From: a virus
DNA: 45,310 bases
Direction: 5' to 3' (one strand)
IMG/VR virus record: IMGVR_UViG_3300006789_000045
Span: 1-45,310 of that record
The notes beneath the pieces are model-generated. The model ran no database searches and had not been told where the DNA came from. It saw only the letters and a program-made list of their open reading frames with translations. Of this stretch, positions 1 to 9,170 are shown in pieces; positions within the stretch are counted from its first letter, which is position 1, and each line of letters begins with the position of its first letter. Position numbers and translations under genes: made by a program.

Positions 1-2
1 AC

Positions 3-1394
3 GGCGGCGAGATCAACGATGGCACCATGGCGACCAATGGCCCTGCTTTGGTTTCAACGGGCGTCGAGATTGAGAGTCTTACTGAGGCTCAGAAAGCTCA
101 GATTCGTTTTGATCCTGATATCTTGGCAAACGAAGATGCCTGGCTGCAACAGATGAGCTGTGTGGTTGCAAAACTTACGCAAACTCAGATGGATGCGATC
201 AATCTAAACCAGCTTCAAGCAATGACCCTGGTAGAGCGTGATTTAACTCCAATTTTTGGTGCTACGTCTGGCACAGGCGCGAATACCGATTTGGTTGTTG
301 TACGACGCTTGACACATCTAGGTTACACTGACTCCACTGGTGGACGAATTGCAAAGGTTAACGGCGTCTCGACCGCTGTGACGAACGATGTAACTAATGC
401 TAACTTTATTTCTTTCTATCTTCGTCATGGTTCAGGTGTCACACCGGACTTCAGCGACACCGATGCGCAGCAAGTTACGCTTATTTTCCCGCGCGCCGAT
501 GCGTTCGCGAACGGCAGCGGCCTAGGTTCTGTTAAGGGCGCTGACCACTGGGCTCTTGAGGAGGCGAGCGGTACTGCCGGCGTCAACTCTGGACAGGCAA
601 GTGATCAAGCCAAGAATCAGATTCCCGAGATTGATATCAAGGTCGACAGCATTGCTGTTACCGCGGTAACGAAAAAGCTCAAGGCCAAATGGTCTCCCGA
701 GCTTGGTCAGGATCTAAATGCGTATCACAACCTAGATGCGGAAGTTGAACTCACCCAGATTCTTTCTGAGCAGATTGCTCTAGAGATTGATCGTGAGATT
801 CTTAATGACCTCGTTCAGGGTTCTAAAGCTGGTACGTATTACTGGTCACGTTCGCCTGGTTTGTTCGTTAATCGTACTACTGGTGCGGAACTTGGTGCTA
901 CGGCAGCTGCTCCGGACTTCACCGGTACGGTAAGCGAATGGTACGAGACTCTTGTCGAGACCGTCAATGACGTTTCTGCTCAGATTCATAGAAAAACTCT
1001 ACGCGGTGGAGCTAACTTCCTGGTGACCTCACCTGAAGTTGCTAACATCCTTGAGTTCACTTCTGGTTTCCGTGCTAGTGTCACGCATGATTCTGACAAG
1101 GGATCTGTTGGTGCTGTTAATGCTGGTTCACTTTCCAAGAAGTGGGACGTTTGGGTTGATCCTTACTTCCCGCGTAACCTCATCCTCATTGGACGGAGAG
1201 GAAGCAGCTTCTTAGAGAGTGGATATGTGTACGCTCCGTACGTGCCGCTACAGGTCACCCCGACGATCTTCGGTACCGAGGACTTCGTGCCCCGTAAGGG
1301 CGTGATGACTCGTTACGCTAAGAAGATGGTTCGACCTGATATGTATGGCCTCGTTGTTGTACGCGGACTTCTTGGTGAGTCTGGCGCAAGCTAG
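3..1394 (+). CDS. 23: Major capsid protein, T4 gp23-like (5' end cut by window edge)
   Basis: Forms the main head lattice. The segment around residues 221-260 (counted from the ATG at 27), with LGQDLNAYHNLDAEVELTQI and then EIDREI, matches the conserved AQDL..HGLDAE.EL.NIL..EI..EINREV block of T4 gp23-type capsid proteins. The frame stays open to the left edge (GGC GGC GAG ATC AAC GAT GGC ACC before the ATG at 27), and no clear Shine-Dalgarno precedes that ATG, so the true start is probably outside the window. The visible 455+ residues compare with 521 in T4 gp23. A strong intrinsic terminator follows the stop, as expected for a highly expressed late gene. The family call is confident; the start is not. 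Confidence 0.87.
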   Translation, partial: GGEINDGTMATNGPALVSTGVEIESLTEAQKAQIRFDPDILANEDAWLQQMSCVVAKLTQTQMDAINLNQLQAMTLVERDLTPIFGATSGTGANTDLVVVRRLTHLGYTDSTGGRIAKVNGVSTAVTNDVTNANFISFYLRHGSGVTPDFSDTDAQQVTLIFPRADAFANGSGLGSVKGADHWALEEASGTAGVNSGQASDQAKNQIPEIDIKVDSIAVTAVTKKLKAKWSPELGQDLNAYHNLDAEVELTQILSEQIALEIDREILNDLVQGSKAGTYYWSRSPGLFVNRTTGAELGATAAAPDFTGTVSEWYETLVETVNDVSAQIHRKTLRGGANFLVTSPEVANILEFTSGFRASVTHDSDKGSVGAVNAGSLSKKWDVWVDPYFPRNLILIGRRGSSFLESGYVYAPYVPLQVTPTIFGTEDFVPRKGVMTRYAKKMVRPDMYGLVVVRGLLGESGAS

Positions 1395-1414
1395 TCACTA
1401 GGTAACTTAGTTTG

Positions 1415-1449
1415 ACCCCGTCTTGAGTTTTCTCTTGACGGGGTTTTTT
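1415..1449 (+). terminator. Intrinsic terminator after the capsid gene
   Basis: ACCCCGTC (1415-1422) pairs perfectly with GACGGGGT (1437-1444) around a 14-nt loop, followed by a run of T. It lies 20 nt past the capsid stop. Confidence 0.92.
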
Positions 1450-1474
1450 ATTTTGGTATTTATGATATCCAAAC

Positions 1475-1483
1475 ACTATTTAT
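1475..1483 (+). promoter_or_regulatory. Candidate late promoter element ACTATTTAT
   Basis: Exact copy of a 9-mer that recurs upstream of structural genes in this window. It sits 56 nt before the ATG at 1531, directly after the capsid terminator, where a new transcript must start. Confidence 0.55.
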
Positions 1484-1530
1484 AAATGATTGATAAGGCA
1501 AGGCGCCTTTTATAAAAGGAGAAAACGAAC

Positions 1531-1947
1531 ATGGCTAAATTAGGAAGATATAGTGCAGATAGAAAGAAGGTAGATGCCTTAACTGCTGCATCAAGTTTAG
1601 AGGTTGCCGATTGTGGCACATTATTTACATTGGGCACGGCCGCCGGTTTTGCAACAGTATTGCCGGCAATTTCGGCCGCTGGCAAAGGCTGGTGGTGTAA
1701 GTTTATAGTTATTGTTAGCCCAACCGGAGGCGCAGGATATACTATTGACTTGAGTGGTTCCGATGCGGTTACAGGCGTAATCACTACCGGCGCCGACGGC
1801 GCCGCCACCGATTCAGCCGGAGCGGCACAAGCAGTATTCGTTAACGACGCTGCGATAATAGGTGATCAACTTGAATGTGTCACTGATGGAGTTAGGTGGT
1901 ATTTCACTGGACACTGCAATGCGGCCACTGGCATTGACATGGAATAA
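1531..1947 (+). CDS. Small putative virion protein (138 aa)
   Basis: I recognise no named family with confidence. The protein is rich in Ala, Gly, Thr and Val, with a basic N-terminus (MAKLGRYSADRKK) and alternating hydrophobic stretches typical of a small beta-rich domain; it has no signal peptide or membrane segment. It has its own late-type promoter element and an AAAGGAG ribosome site, and is bracketed by two intrinsic terminators, so it forms a monocistronic late unit right after the capsid gene. That position and likely high expression suggest a head decoration or other abundant virion protein, which is inference from context. Confidence 0.7.
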   Translation: MAKLGRYSADRKKVDALTAASSLEVADCGTLFTLGTAAGFATVLPAISAAGKGWWCKFIVIVSPTGGAGYTIDLSGSDAVTGVITTGADGAATDSAGAAQAVFVNDAAIIGDQLECVTDGVRWYFTGHCNAATGIDME

Positions 1948-1972
1948 TAACTAGTATCGTCTTATCAACACT

Positions 1973-2006
1973 AAACCCCCTGCTCTTAATGAGTTGGGGG
2001 TTTTTT
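1973..2006 (+). terminator. Intrinsic terminator
   Basis: AAACCCCC (1973-1980) pairs with GGGGGTTT (1996-2003), and an inner CTC/GAG extends the stem, followed by six T. It ends the 138-aa gene unit. Confidence 0.93.
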
Positions 2007-2016
2007 GTATATATAC

Positions 2017-2025
2017 ACTATTTAT
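2017..2025 (+). promoter_or_regulatory. Candidate late promoter element ACTATTTAT
   Basis: Exact 9-mer, 30 nt before the ATG at 2047 and just after the preceding terminator. Confidence 0.55.
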
Positions 2026-2046
2026 TCATAACCAAGGAGACTTAAA

Positions 2047-2385
2047 ATGGGCAAGCGCAAGAGAAGACTTCATAGTCCAAAATATGCTAAAAAGTATGCT
2101 TCTGTAAGAGAAACCTACAACCGCTTAAGGGGTGTTGTGGAGGAGGCTGAAGCTGACGGAGTAATCACAGAGGAAGAAGCCGCGCAAATTGTGAAGGCTA
2201 AAGAAGCAGTTGTCGAAGCTATCGTTGAAACAGCTGTTGAGACAGTTACGGAAGAAGTAGCTGAAATCATCGAGAAAGTCGAAGAGATTGTAAAGCCTGT
2301 GGTAAAGAAAGTTACAAAGAAAAAGACGATCTTCAAGCCCCGCACCACGAAAAGAAAGAAGCCGACCGCAAAGAAAGAAACCTAA
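2047..2385 (+). CDS. Small highly charged protein, helical core with basic ends (112 aa)
   Basis: No family recognised. The first ~30 residues are strongly basic (KRKRRLHSPKYAKKYA). Residues ~30-85 are a Glu/Val/Ala-rich helix with heptad-like spacing, and the last ~30 residues are Lys/Arg/Thr-rich (TTKRKKPTAKKET), resembling a nucleic-acid-binding tail. The layout is compatible with an internal head protein or a DNA-condensing protein packed with the genome, but that is inference. It has its own late promoter element and an AAGGAG ribosome site. Confidence 0.65.
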   Translation: MGKRKRRLHSPKYAKKYASVRETYNRLRGVVEEAEADGVITEEEAAQIVKAKEAVVEAIVETAVETVTEEVAEIIEKVEEIVKPVVKKVTKKKTIFKPRTTKRKKPTAKKET

Positions 2386-2399
2386 TTCATCATCTCCTA

Positions 2400-2408
2400 A
2401 CTAATTAT
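2400..2408 (+). promoter_or_regulatory. Possible late promoter element, one mismatch (ACTAATTAT)
   Basis: Differs from ACTATTTAT by one base and sits 31 nt before the ATG at 2431, the same spacing as the exact copies before 2047, 9171 and 10858. Confidence 0.35.
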
Positions 2409-2430
2409 AGTGGAATAGGAGACTGTATGA

Positions 2431-2943
2431 ATGGCCAGCACAATTACAAGCGCGACAATGAAGGTGACCATAGCTGAGCAGATTAATCTGAACGGCAGTG
2501 AGCAAGGTTCAAAAAATACATTAAGCATTAGTGGTATAAAAAACGTATTTAAGAGAATAGTTACTATTGCAGCAGACGACGATGCAACAGTTTTAGTTTT
2601 TAAATCAACTGTGTCTATAGCCGGGGGAACAGCTGATACTGGCGGTGACGGTGCGCTAGATTTGCAGAATGTAAAATATATTCGCGTAACCAACCTAGAT
2701 GATACAAACTCCGTTGGCCTCTCACTACAGTTAGACTCTGACGAAGACAACAGCGCTGCAAACGAATCTTGCACTATCTTGCTGGAAGCCGGCAGAAGCT
2801 TTATTATGGGCACTCCTGATGAAGGAGTCCACGTCGACGATGATTCAGCTAGCATATTAACAGCATTAACCGATCTAGAGAGTATCATAATTAACCCGGG
2901 ATCCAATGTAGGCACAGTGGAAGTATTCGTGGCTAGTACATAA
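2431..2943 (+). CDS. Putative virion protein, beta-rich (170 aa)
   Basis: No named family recognised. The protein is acidic with many Thr/Ser/Asp residues and regular beta-strand patterns (for example KYIRVTNLDDTNSVGLSLQL), and has no membrane segment or signal peptide. The ribosome site AGGAG lies upstream; an out-of-frame ATG at 2427 opens only a short frame. It belongs to the run between capsid and neck genes and ends 14 nt before the next gene, so a structural role is likely from context only. Confidence 0.65.
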   Translation: MASTITSATMKVTIAEQINLNGSEQGSKNTLSISGIKNVFKRIVTIAADDDATVLVFKSTVSIAGGTADTGGDGALDLQNVKYIRVTNLDDTNSVGLSLQLDSDEDNSAANESCTILLEAGRSFIMGTPDEGVHVDDDSASILTALTDLESIIINPGSNVGTVEVFVAST

Positions 2944-2957
2944 GGAGAGAGCGACAC

Positions 2958-4247
2958 ATGGCAGTACCAACATTATCCCCAGCTTCTGTGACAAGCACTG
3001 TTGTCTTAACGTCCTCGGGAAGCACTGCCACAACAGGCCCCGGATCCGGCAATTCATCGCACTATCCATCTGGTATATACGTTGATCCAGACTCTGACTT
3101 ATATGACGTAAATTTTATCAATGGAGCGTCCGATCAAGTTGCTTACGCCTACAAGAAACTAGGTGGCGATGTGCTTGACATCGAGTTGACGGCTGGAAAC
3201 ATCTACGCCTCGTACGAGGAAGCAGTATTAGAATATTCGTATATCGTCAACGTACATCAGTCAAAAAACATCTTGCACAGCGCCCTCGGCGCCACGACTG
3301 GTACTTTTGACCATGATGGTCAGCGTACAGACGCTCTCAAAGAGAGCCAGGTTGAATTAAAGTATCCTAAATTTAAATTAGGTTACGTTAAAAAAGTCAT
3401 GGATCACTCTATATCAGAAGTAGGCATAGGTGGATCCCAACCAATATATTCCTCTTCAGTGGATTCTGTGCCGAACACGCAAGATTATGATTTGCAGGCC
3501 GCTATTTCTAGCTCGGCAAATGACACAGATTCGCCTTTCTATAATAAAGTTGGCAATAAAAGAGTAACAATCCGACGCGTGTACTTTAAAACTCCGCATG
3601 CAATGTGGAGGTTTTATGGATATTATGGTGGACTAAACGCAGTTGGTAATTTATCAACCTACGGTATGTATGCAGATGATTCATCTTTTGAAATAATTCC
3701 TCCATGGCAAAACAAAGCCCAGGCCATGGCTTATGAAGATGCTATCTATTCTAGAAACTCTCATTATTCTTATGAATTGCGAAATAATAAATTAAGGATC
3801 TTTCCACTTTCAACCGCCGGCGGACCTAAAAAGATTTGGTTTGAATTCTCAATTGATGCTGAACCATGGGATGACCAAGGGGATAGACAAGATGGTCTAG
3901 CCGGTGTCAACAACATGAATACCCTGCCGTTAGCCAATATACCTTATGCAAATATAAACTCTATTGGTAAACAGTGGATACGTAGGTTCGCATTGTCTTT
4001 GGTGAAAGAAACTTTAGGACAGATACGTTCAAAATTCGGTGCGATACCGATTCCTGGCAACAGCGTCACTTTAAATGGGGATAAATTGATCTCTTCTGCT
4101 CGTGAAGAACAAAAATCTCTGAGAGAAGAACTACAAAAAGTACTTGATGAACTGACTTACCAGAAGATAACAGAAATTCAAAAAGCTATTACGGACAATA
4201 CCCTGGAAACTGGGAAGAAACTTCCCATGTATATTTTTGTGGGGTAA
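2958..4247 (+). CDS. Putative neck / head-tail connector protein (gp13 position, 429 aa)
   Basis: The N-terminal third has a Ser/Thr/Gly-rich leader, then a helical stretch (IYASYEEAVLEYSYIVNVHQ, then SKNILHSALGA) of the kind seen in head-tail connector and head-completion proteins of marine myophages. The rest is mixed alpha/beta ending in long helices (residues ~365-425). It lies directly before the gp14-like and gp15-like genes, the slot gp13 holds in T4 order. I do not see a diagnostic gp13 motif, so the call rests on order plus general resemblance. The ribosome site GGAGAG is well placed. Confidence 0.5.
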   Translation: MAVPTLSPASVTSTVVLTSSGSTATTGPGSGNSSHYPSGIYVDPDSDLYDVNFINGASDQVAYAYKKLGGDVLDIELTAGNIYASYEEAVLEYSYIVNVHQSKNILHSALGATTGTFDHDGQRTDALKESQVELKYPKFKLGYVKKVMDHSISEVGIGGSQPIYSSSVDSVPNTQDYDLQAAISSSANDTDSPFYNKVGNKRVTIRRVYFKTPHAMWRFYGYYGGLNAVGNLSTYGMYADDSSFEIIPPWQNKAQAMAYEDAIYSRNSHYSYELRNNKLRIFPLSTAGGPKKIWFEFSIDAEPWDDQGDRQDGLAGVNNMNTLPLANIPYANINSIGKQWIRRFALSLVKETLGQIRSKFGAIPIPGNSVTLNGDKLISSAREEQKSLREELQKVLDELTYQKITEIQKAITDNTLETGKKLPMYIFVG

Positions 4248-4251
4248 ATAG

Positions 4252-4746
4252 ATGTCTCATGAAAACGATAAGTGGTCTCAGCCTTCAACACCTCCCCCTC
4301 CTTTATTTTTAGGAAAGAAGGAGCGCGACCTTGTTAAACAAGTTAATGATGAATTAATAGAAAGAGTAATTGGGCAGACTATCGTGTATTATCCTATTGA
4401 TATAGATCACACAAACTATCATCCTCTTTACAATGAGGCAGTGGTTAAGACGTTTTTGTCACCGGTAAGGGTTTATACCCTGATAGAGTTCCAAGGAGAA
4501 GAAACTGCAACAGATAAATATGGTGTTGACAAGACTGTTAAATTAAATGTACATTTTCATAAGAGGAGATTGACAGAAGATCAAAACTTGTTTGTTCGAG
4601 AAGGTGATTTCATTGCTTACGGTAAAAATTATTATGAAATTGTGAGCCTAAAAGAACCAAAAGAGATGTTTGGTCAAGCCGACCAACGCATAGAAATTGT
4701 AGCACAATGTATTAAATCACGCGAGGGGTATTTTGATGGCAGCTAA
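4252..4746 (+). CDS. Neck protein, T4 gp14-like (164 aa)
   Basis: A helix followed by ERVIGQTIVYYPI and, later, RVYTLIEFQGEE, KYGVDKTVKLNV, HFHKRRL and EGDFIAYGKNYYEIVSL follows the element order of the T4-like neck protein gp14 (VYY.PR, GEGD..TKFG, F...RRW, EGDLIYFP...FEI). It is shorter than T4 gp14 (256 aa). In the virion this protein would help close the filled head and form the collar where the tail docks. It starts 4 nt after the previous gene and overlaps the next, so the three neck/tail-completion genes are translated together. Confidence 0.55.
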   Translation: MSHENDKWSQPSTPPPPLFLGKKERDLVKQVNDELIERVIGQTIVYYPIDIDHTNYHPLYNEAVVKTFLSPVRVYTLIEFQGEETATDKYGVDKTVKLNVHFHKRRLTEDQNLFVREGDFIAYGKNYYEIVSLKEPKEMFGQADQRIEIVAQCIKSREGYFDGS

Positions 4747-5584
4747 AACAAAAAATGAAGAAGAGACATCCCGCGACGTCCCTAGATTTAAATCAGAATT
4801 GGAAGATATTGATTTTGCCTTATATAAGTTTCTAGATGAAACACTGGACATAAGGGCTGGAACAAATAAAGGGTTCAAGAAGGTTCCGGTGATTTGGTCT
4901 GGAGCAGAAAGATCTCATAATATAAAATCTGAAGGAATAGAGAGAGATCTGACCGGCCAGGTTATTTTGCCAGTCATTTCCGTCGAAAGAAAGGCTGTTA
5001 AAAAAAGCCATAAAAGCAGAGTAATTCCATATGCTGCAGTAGATCCAGTAGGAGATCTCAAGGGCGGCTATCTAACTATAAATAAGGTAATACAGCAAGA
5101 TAAAACGAGAGCTTTCGCTAATGCTGATGCATATCGCCGCGCCGGCCAACTCCATTATCCACTGAATAGGTTCAAAAAGAATAAAAAGATAGTTTATGAA
5201 ACAATATCAATTCCCATTCCAATATATGTGGAGATTGATTATGCGATTACTTTGAGAACTGAGTACCAGGAACAAATGAATGATATAATGACACCTTTTA
5301 TAAGAGTCTCCAACGCACATAGAAGGGTGATGATTGAACACAATTCGAATCAATACGAGGCTTTTATCCAAGAGGCATATGCTATGTCAAATAACATTTC
5401 TAGCTATACGACCAACGAACGCAAATACGAAACAACAATTAATATGAATGTTATTGGATATTTAATAGGAGACGGAAAGAACCAGAAACAGCCCCGGGTC
5501 GTCCGTCGCGAGAACCCAGTACAGATAAGGTTTGCCTCAGAGCGTATTATAGTTCAAGATGAGGATGGTGAATTTAGATTTTAA
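4736..5584 (+). CDS. Tail completion / sheath terminator protein, T4 gp15-like (282 aa)
   Basis: The core contains SIPIPIYVEIDYAITLRTEY followed by QEQMNDIMTPF, the beta-strand-plus-helix region typical of tail-terminator proteins that cap the tube and sheath. Length is close to T4 gp15 (272 aa), and the gene lies directly before the sheath gene. A TTG one codon upstream is in frame, but the ATG at 4736 is preferred because GAGGGG (4723-4728) is well spaced from it. It overlaps the previous gene's stop by 11 nt. The family assignment rests on pattern and gene order rather than on a unique motif. Confidence 0.55.
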   Translation: MAAKTKNEEETSRDVPRFKSELEDIDFALYKFLDETLDIRAGTNKGFKKVPVIWSGAERSHNIKSEGIERDLTGQVILPVISVERKAVKKSHKSRVIPYAAVDPVGDLKGGYLTINKVIQQDKTRAFANADAYRRAGQLHYPLNRFKKNKKIVYETISIPIPIYVEIDYAITLRTEYQEQMNDIMTPFIRVSNAHRRVMIEHNSNQYEAFIQEAYAMSNNISSYTTNERKYETTINMNVIGYLIGDGKNQKQPRVVRRENPVQIRFASERIIVQDEDGEFRF

Positions 5585-5605
5585 AGGATTTTGTGATAAG
5601 GCGTG

Positions 5606-5614
5606 ACTATTTAT
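5606..5614 (+). promoter_or_regulatory. Candidate late promoter element ACTATTTAT
   Basis: Exact 9-mer in the 83-nt gap before the sheath gene, 62 nt ahead of its ATG. Confidence 0.55.
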
Positions 5615-5667
5615 TAAAGAAAAAAGTTCATAAAATTTTAGAACTTGCCTAATCGAGGAGCAACAAC

Positions 5668-8600
5668 ATGTCAGTAGATAAATTTAAATTTGTGTCACCC
5701 GGTATTTTCATTGATGAAATTGATGAATCTCATCTACCTTCTTTACCAGAGCGAATGGGTCCTTTGGTTATAGGACGCTTCGAGAAGGGACCGGCCCATC
5801 GTCCCGTAAAGGTTGAATCTTTTCGCGAATTTGTTGCAAAATTTGGTAATCCATCCGCTGGTAATCCCTCTTCCGGTGATATTTGGCGAAGAGGATCACT
5901 GACTGCTCCCACATATGCTGCGTACGCTGTGCAGGCTTGGCTAAGAAATAATTCACCATGTACTGTGTACAGAATTCTTGGCCAAAACCCAGATAATGCC
6001 GACTCCACCGGGAAGGGCCCGGCTGGATGGATAACTGATGCTACGCCCGGGACAACCTTGGCCACAGCCGGCGGAGCATACGGTTTGTTCGTTATGCCGA
6101 ATCCGGATTCGTATGATCCTGGGGCTGGCCTCTATGCCGGAGCACAAGACGCGCTAGACACCAGCGCCGGCGCCGGTAGTGGGTTGGCAGGATCTTCTAC
6201 TGATCATAAAATCGTAATTAACGTTCCGGCGTCCATCGGCGGCGCCGCTGCCGATACTAGTATATTTATCGACATGAACACCACGACGCACGGCGCCGTT
6301 GTAGTCAGCGGATTCACATCCGGCTCTTCCAATCAAATCGGAATCGCAGCCGGCTCGGCGGCCAACGATGATATCACAGACTATCTTATCGCAGCTATTA
6401 ACGGTACTTCTGATGCACGTATTGCATATGCAACAGGTGGTGGAAATGCTGGAATCGGCACTGGCATCGCTGGTATTACAGCGGCCGATGGATCAAATGC
6501 ATATAAAGTAAAAATCACAGCCGACAAGCAAGGCTCTGGAGGTAACAACACTACTCTGGCACTGCCCACTGGTGATATTTCTGTAGTAGCTCAAGCGGCC
6601 CTTACGGGGGGCTCAGGCCCGGCTGTCACAGGTACATTAGCTGCTGTATGGTACTGCCAAGAGGGTGGTGTCGTCCTTACTGGCACAATGCGAGACTCCA
6701 CCGGTCAACACGGCGAAGGAGCAGGAATATTTGTGAAAGGTGCAGCTGGTAACACCACCCCCACCTTCACTGCCAAGGTGAAAAATCTTTCCGGTACCGT
6801 GGTCAAGGAAGCTACCTTTAATTTTGATAGAGATTCTAAGCTCTTTATTAGAAACGTTTTTAATACGGACCCCACAAGAACCAACTCGGAATTAGTAAAT
6901 ACAAGTAACGACTCTAATGCCTTAAAAACTCATTGGCTGGGCGAAACTTTTGAAGCTAACCTTATAGCAGCCGAGAACTCTAAACTTAAAGTAACCGGTT
7001 CGACACCTGCCAATGCTGATGTACTTGGTGTTATTTTGCAGTTAGAAAGCGCCGGCGCCACTTCTAACATAGATTGGCACGATCGTCGTCAGGTTGCTCA
7101 GGCCGCACGAACTGGCTGGTTTATCTCTCAAGACACGCGTGGCGACACATACAGTAACTTTAATCCAGTCACTGATACACAACAGCTCTTTAGAATACAT
7201 GCTTTGGGTGGGTCTGGCGCAACGACTGATCCTGGTTGTGGCGAATCCTCAAACAGAGATTTAAAGATTTCTATTCAAACTATCAAAGCACCAACAGATA
7301 ATTTTAATAATTTTGGTACTTTTTCGTTGGTGGTTAGAGACGCCCACGACACAGACAACAACCCAGTAGTGTTAGAGCGCTTCTCTAATCTCAGCCTTGA
7401 CCCGGGTTCACCTAATTTTATTAAAAGAAGAATTGGGGATATGAGCTACTCTTACAATCGGTCAACTAAACTTGTGACTGAGAATGGTGAATATACCAAT
7501 AAATCAGATTTAATTAGAGTGCAAACTTCCGAGGTGGTCGACCTGGGACAAGCCGCTGGCCAGCTTCCATATGGTGTATACGGGCCTTCGGTACCTCTTA
7601 CATTTGAACTGATAAGCGGCTCCATAACTGCTTCAGCTGAAAACGGATATGTCCTCGGCAGCGGTTCTTTGCCCACTGCGCTTTGTCCTTACGAAAAACA
7701 TGCCGCAGCCGACGTAAGCATGGTATATACCAATAACGTTTTTACAGCTTCATTTGAGTTCCCCACTTCCAGACTGAGAGTCAGTTCATCTGAGGGTGGT
7801 CTTGTCCAGGCTAACAAAGCTTACTATGGATACCAGTCGACTGTGAAAAGCAGCAAGCGTTTTGATTTTTCAAATTATGACCTGTTCAGAGGACAGCCTG
7901 CAGGTCATGACCCGTATGCTGAAACCGCTGGTGAGTCACGATACTCATGGGTATTCACTCTAGACGACGTTGAGAGGAGCACCTCTAATAGCGACCACTC
8001 ACTTTGGGTATCAGGCTCGCGAGCTGGTGGAAACGCCGGAAACTGGAATGTGTCTTCCGGATCACTGACGGGCGCCCTTGACGCCGGCGTAGACAGGTTC
8101 ACATCTCCGATGTTCGGCGGCTTCGACGGGTTCGATGTTACCGAAAGAGACCCGCTTCGCAATACTTATACATCCCCGGACGGTACTTCTGGCACAGAAC
8201 TAAATAACCACGCCTTCTACAGCTTGAAAAAAGCTATTGACGTCACCTCAGATGCTGAGTATGTTGAGTTTGATGTCGCGACAATGCCAGGAATCACCAA
8301 CACAACGCTGAATACTGCGTTGCTGGATTCTTGTGAGTCCCGAGCAGACTCTTTAGCAATTATTGATCTGAAAGGTAACTATGTACCGCCACACGAGCAT
8401 AGTAGTATCTCCACGCATACTGACTATGCAGGTTCTGTTACAGATGTAGTTAACACGTTTAAGGATATGAATGTAAATACAAGCTACGGTTGTACTTTTT
8501 ACCCGTTTGTTAGAATTAGAGACACGATAAACGACTCTGTGCTATATGTGCCACCATCAGTTGTTGCACTAGGTACCTTCTCTAGTTCACAGCGTAAATC

Positions 8601-9126
8601 AGCAGTTTGGTTTGCACCAGCCGGCTTCACTCGCGGCGGCTTAAGTGAAGGCTCTGCGGGCCTTCCGGTCTTAGGAGTAAAGGAGAGAGTAACGTCTACT
8701 AATAGGGACAAACTATACGATGCTAATATCAATCCGATTGCTACTTTCCCCGCCGAAGGCGTTGTTATCTTTGGCCAGAAGACGCTGCAGGTTACTCGCT
8801 CTGCATTAGATAGAATTAATGTCAGGAGACTTCTCATCTATCTCAAGAAAGAGATTTCTAGAATTGCTTCTAGAGTTTTGTTTGACCAAAATGTACAAGC
8901 TACATGGGACAGGTTCACCGGTCAGGTGGTGCCATTCCTCGAAGGTGTACAGGCCGGCCTAGGTTTGACTGACTTCAGAGTTGTACTCGATGACACAACT
9001 ACAACTCCGGACTTGGTTGATAGAAATATTTTATACGCAAAGATTTTCTTGAAGCCTGCTAGATCAATTGAATTTATCGCTCTTGACTTCATTGTCACTA
9101 GAAGTGGTGCTTCTTTTGATGATTAA
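5668..9126 (+). CDS. 18: Tail sheath protein, gp18-like, greatly enlarged (1152 aa)
   Basis: Forms the contractile tail sheath. The N-terminus (VSPGIFIDEID, PLVIGRFEKGPAHRPVKV, then FVAKFGNP) and the C-terminus (GVVIFGQKTLQ, NVRRLLIYLKKEISR, YAKIFLKPARSIEFIALDF) are hallmark ends of contractile sheath proteins. T4 gp18 is 659 aa, so about 490 residues are extra. The additional sequence, mainly between residues ~130 and ~800, is Gly/Ala/Ser/Thr-rich and looks like inserted surface domains. The gene has its own late promoter element and a GAGGAG ribosome site. The family call is very confident. Confidence 0.95.
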   Translation: MSVDKFKFVSPGIFIDEIDESHLPSLPERMGPLVIGRFEKGPAHRPVKVESFREFVAKFGNPSAGNPSSGDIWRRGSLTAPTYAAYAVQAWLRNNSPCTVYRILGQNPDNADSTGKGPAGWITDATPGTTLATAGGAYGLFVMPNPDSYDPGAGLYAGAQDALDTSAGAGSGLAGSSTDHKIVINVPASIGGAAADTSIFIDMNTTTHGAVVVSGFTSGSSNQIGIAAGSAANDDITDYLIAAINGTSDARIAYATGGGNAGIGTGIAGITAADGSNAYKVKITADKQGSGGNNTTLALPTGDISVVAQAALTGGSGPAVTGTLAAVWYCQEGGVVLTGTMRDSTGQHGEGAGIFVKGAAGNTTPTFTAKVKNLSGTVVKEATFNFDRDSKLFIRNVFNTDPTRTNSELVNTSNDSNALKTHWLGETFEANLIAAENSKLKVTGSTPANADVLGVILQLESAGATSNIDWHDRRQVAQAARTGWFISQDTRGDTYSNFNPVTDTQQLFRIHALGGSGATTDPGCGESSNRDLKISIQTIKAPTDNFNNFGTFSLVVRDAHDTDNNPVVLERFSNLSLDPGSPNFIKRRIGDMSYSYNRSTKLVTENGEYTNKSDLIRVQTSEVVDLGQAAGQLPYGVYGPSVPLTFELISGSITASAENGYVLGSGSLPTALCPYEKHAAADVSMVYTNNVFTASFEFPTSRLRVSSSEGGLVQANKAYYGYQSTVKSSKRFDFSNYDLFRGQPAGHDPYAETAGESRYSWVFTLDDVERSTSNSDHSLWVSGSRAGGNAGNWNVSSGSLTGALDAGVDRFTSPMFGGFDGFDVTERDPLRNTYTSPDGTSGTELNNHAFYSLKKAIDVTSDAEYVEFDVATMPGITNTTLNTALLDSCESRADSLAIIDLKGNYVPPHEHSSISTHTDYAGSVTDVVNTFKDMNVNTSYGCTFYPFVRIRDTINDSVLYVPPSVVALGTFSSSQRKSAVWFAPAGFTRGGLSEGSAGLPVLGVKERVTSTNRDKLYDANINPIATFPAEGVVIFGQKTLQVTRSALDRINVRRLLIYLKKEISRIASRVLFDQNVQATWDRFTGQVVPFLEGVQAGLGLTDFRVVLDDTTTTPDLVDRNILYAKIFLKPARSIEFIALDFIVTRSGASFDD

Positions 9127-9138
9127 TTTTAAGCTTAG

Positions 9139-9147
9139 ACTATTTAT
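9139..9147 (+). promoter_or_regulatory. Candidate late promoter element ACTATTTAT
   Basis: Exact 9-mer, 32 nt before the tail tube ATG, in a 44-nt intergenic gap. Confidence 0.55.
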
Positions 9148-9170
9148 AAGAGAATTAGGAGACTAAACAC

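Noticed and set aside
2397-2957. 186-aa minus-strand frame opposite the 170-aa gene
   Set aside because: Mirrors the + strand gene, which has a ribosome site and fits the operon; no promoter or ribosome site on the minus strand.
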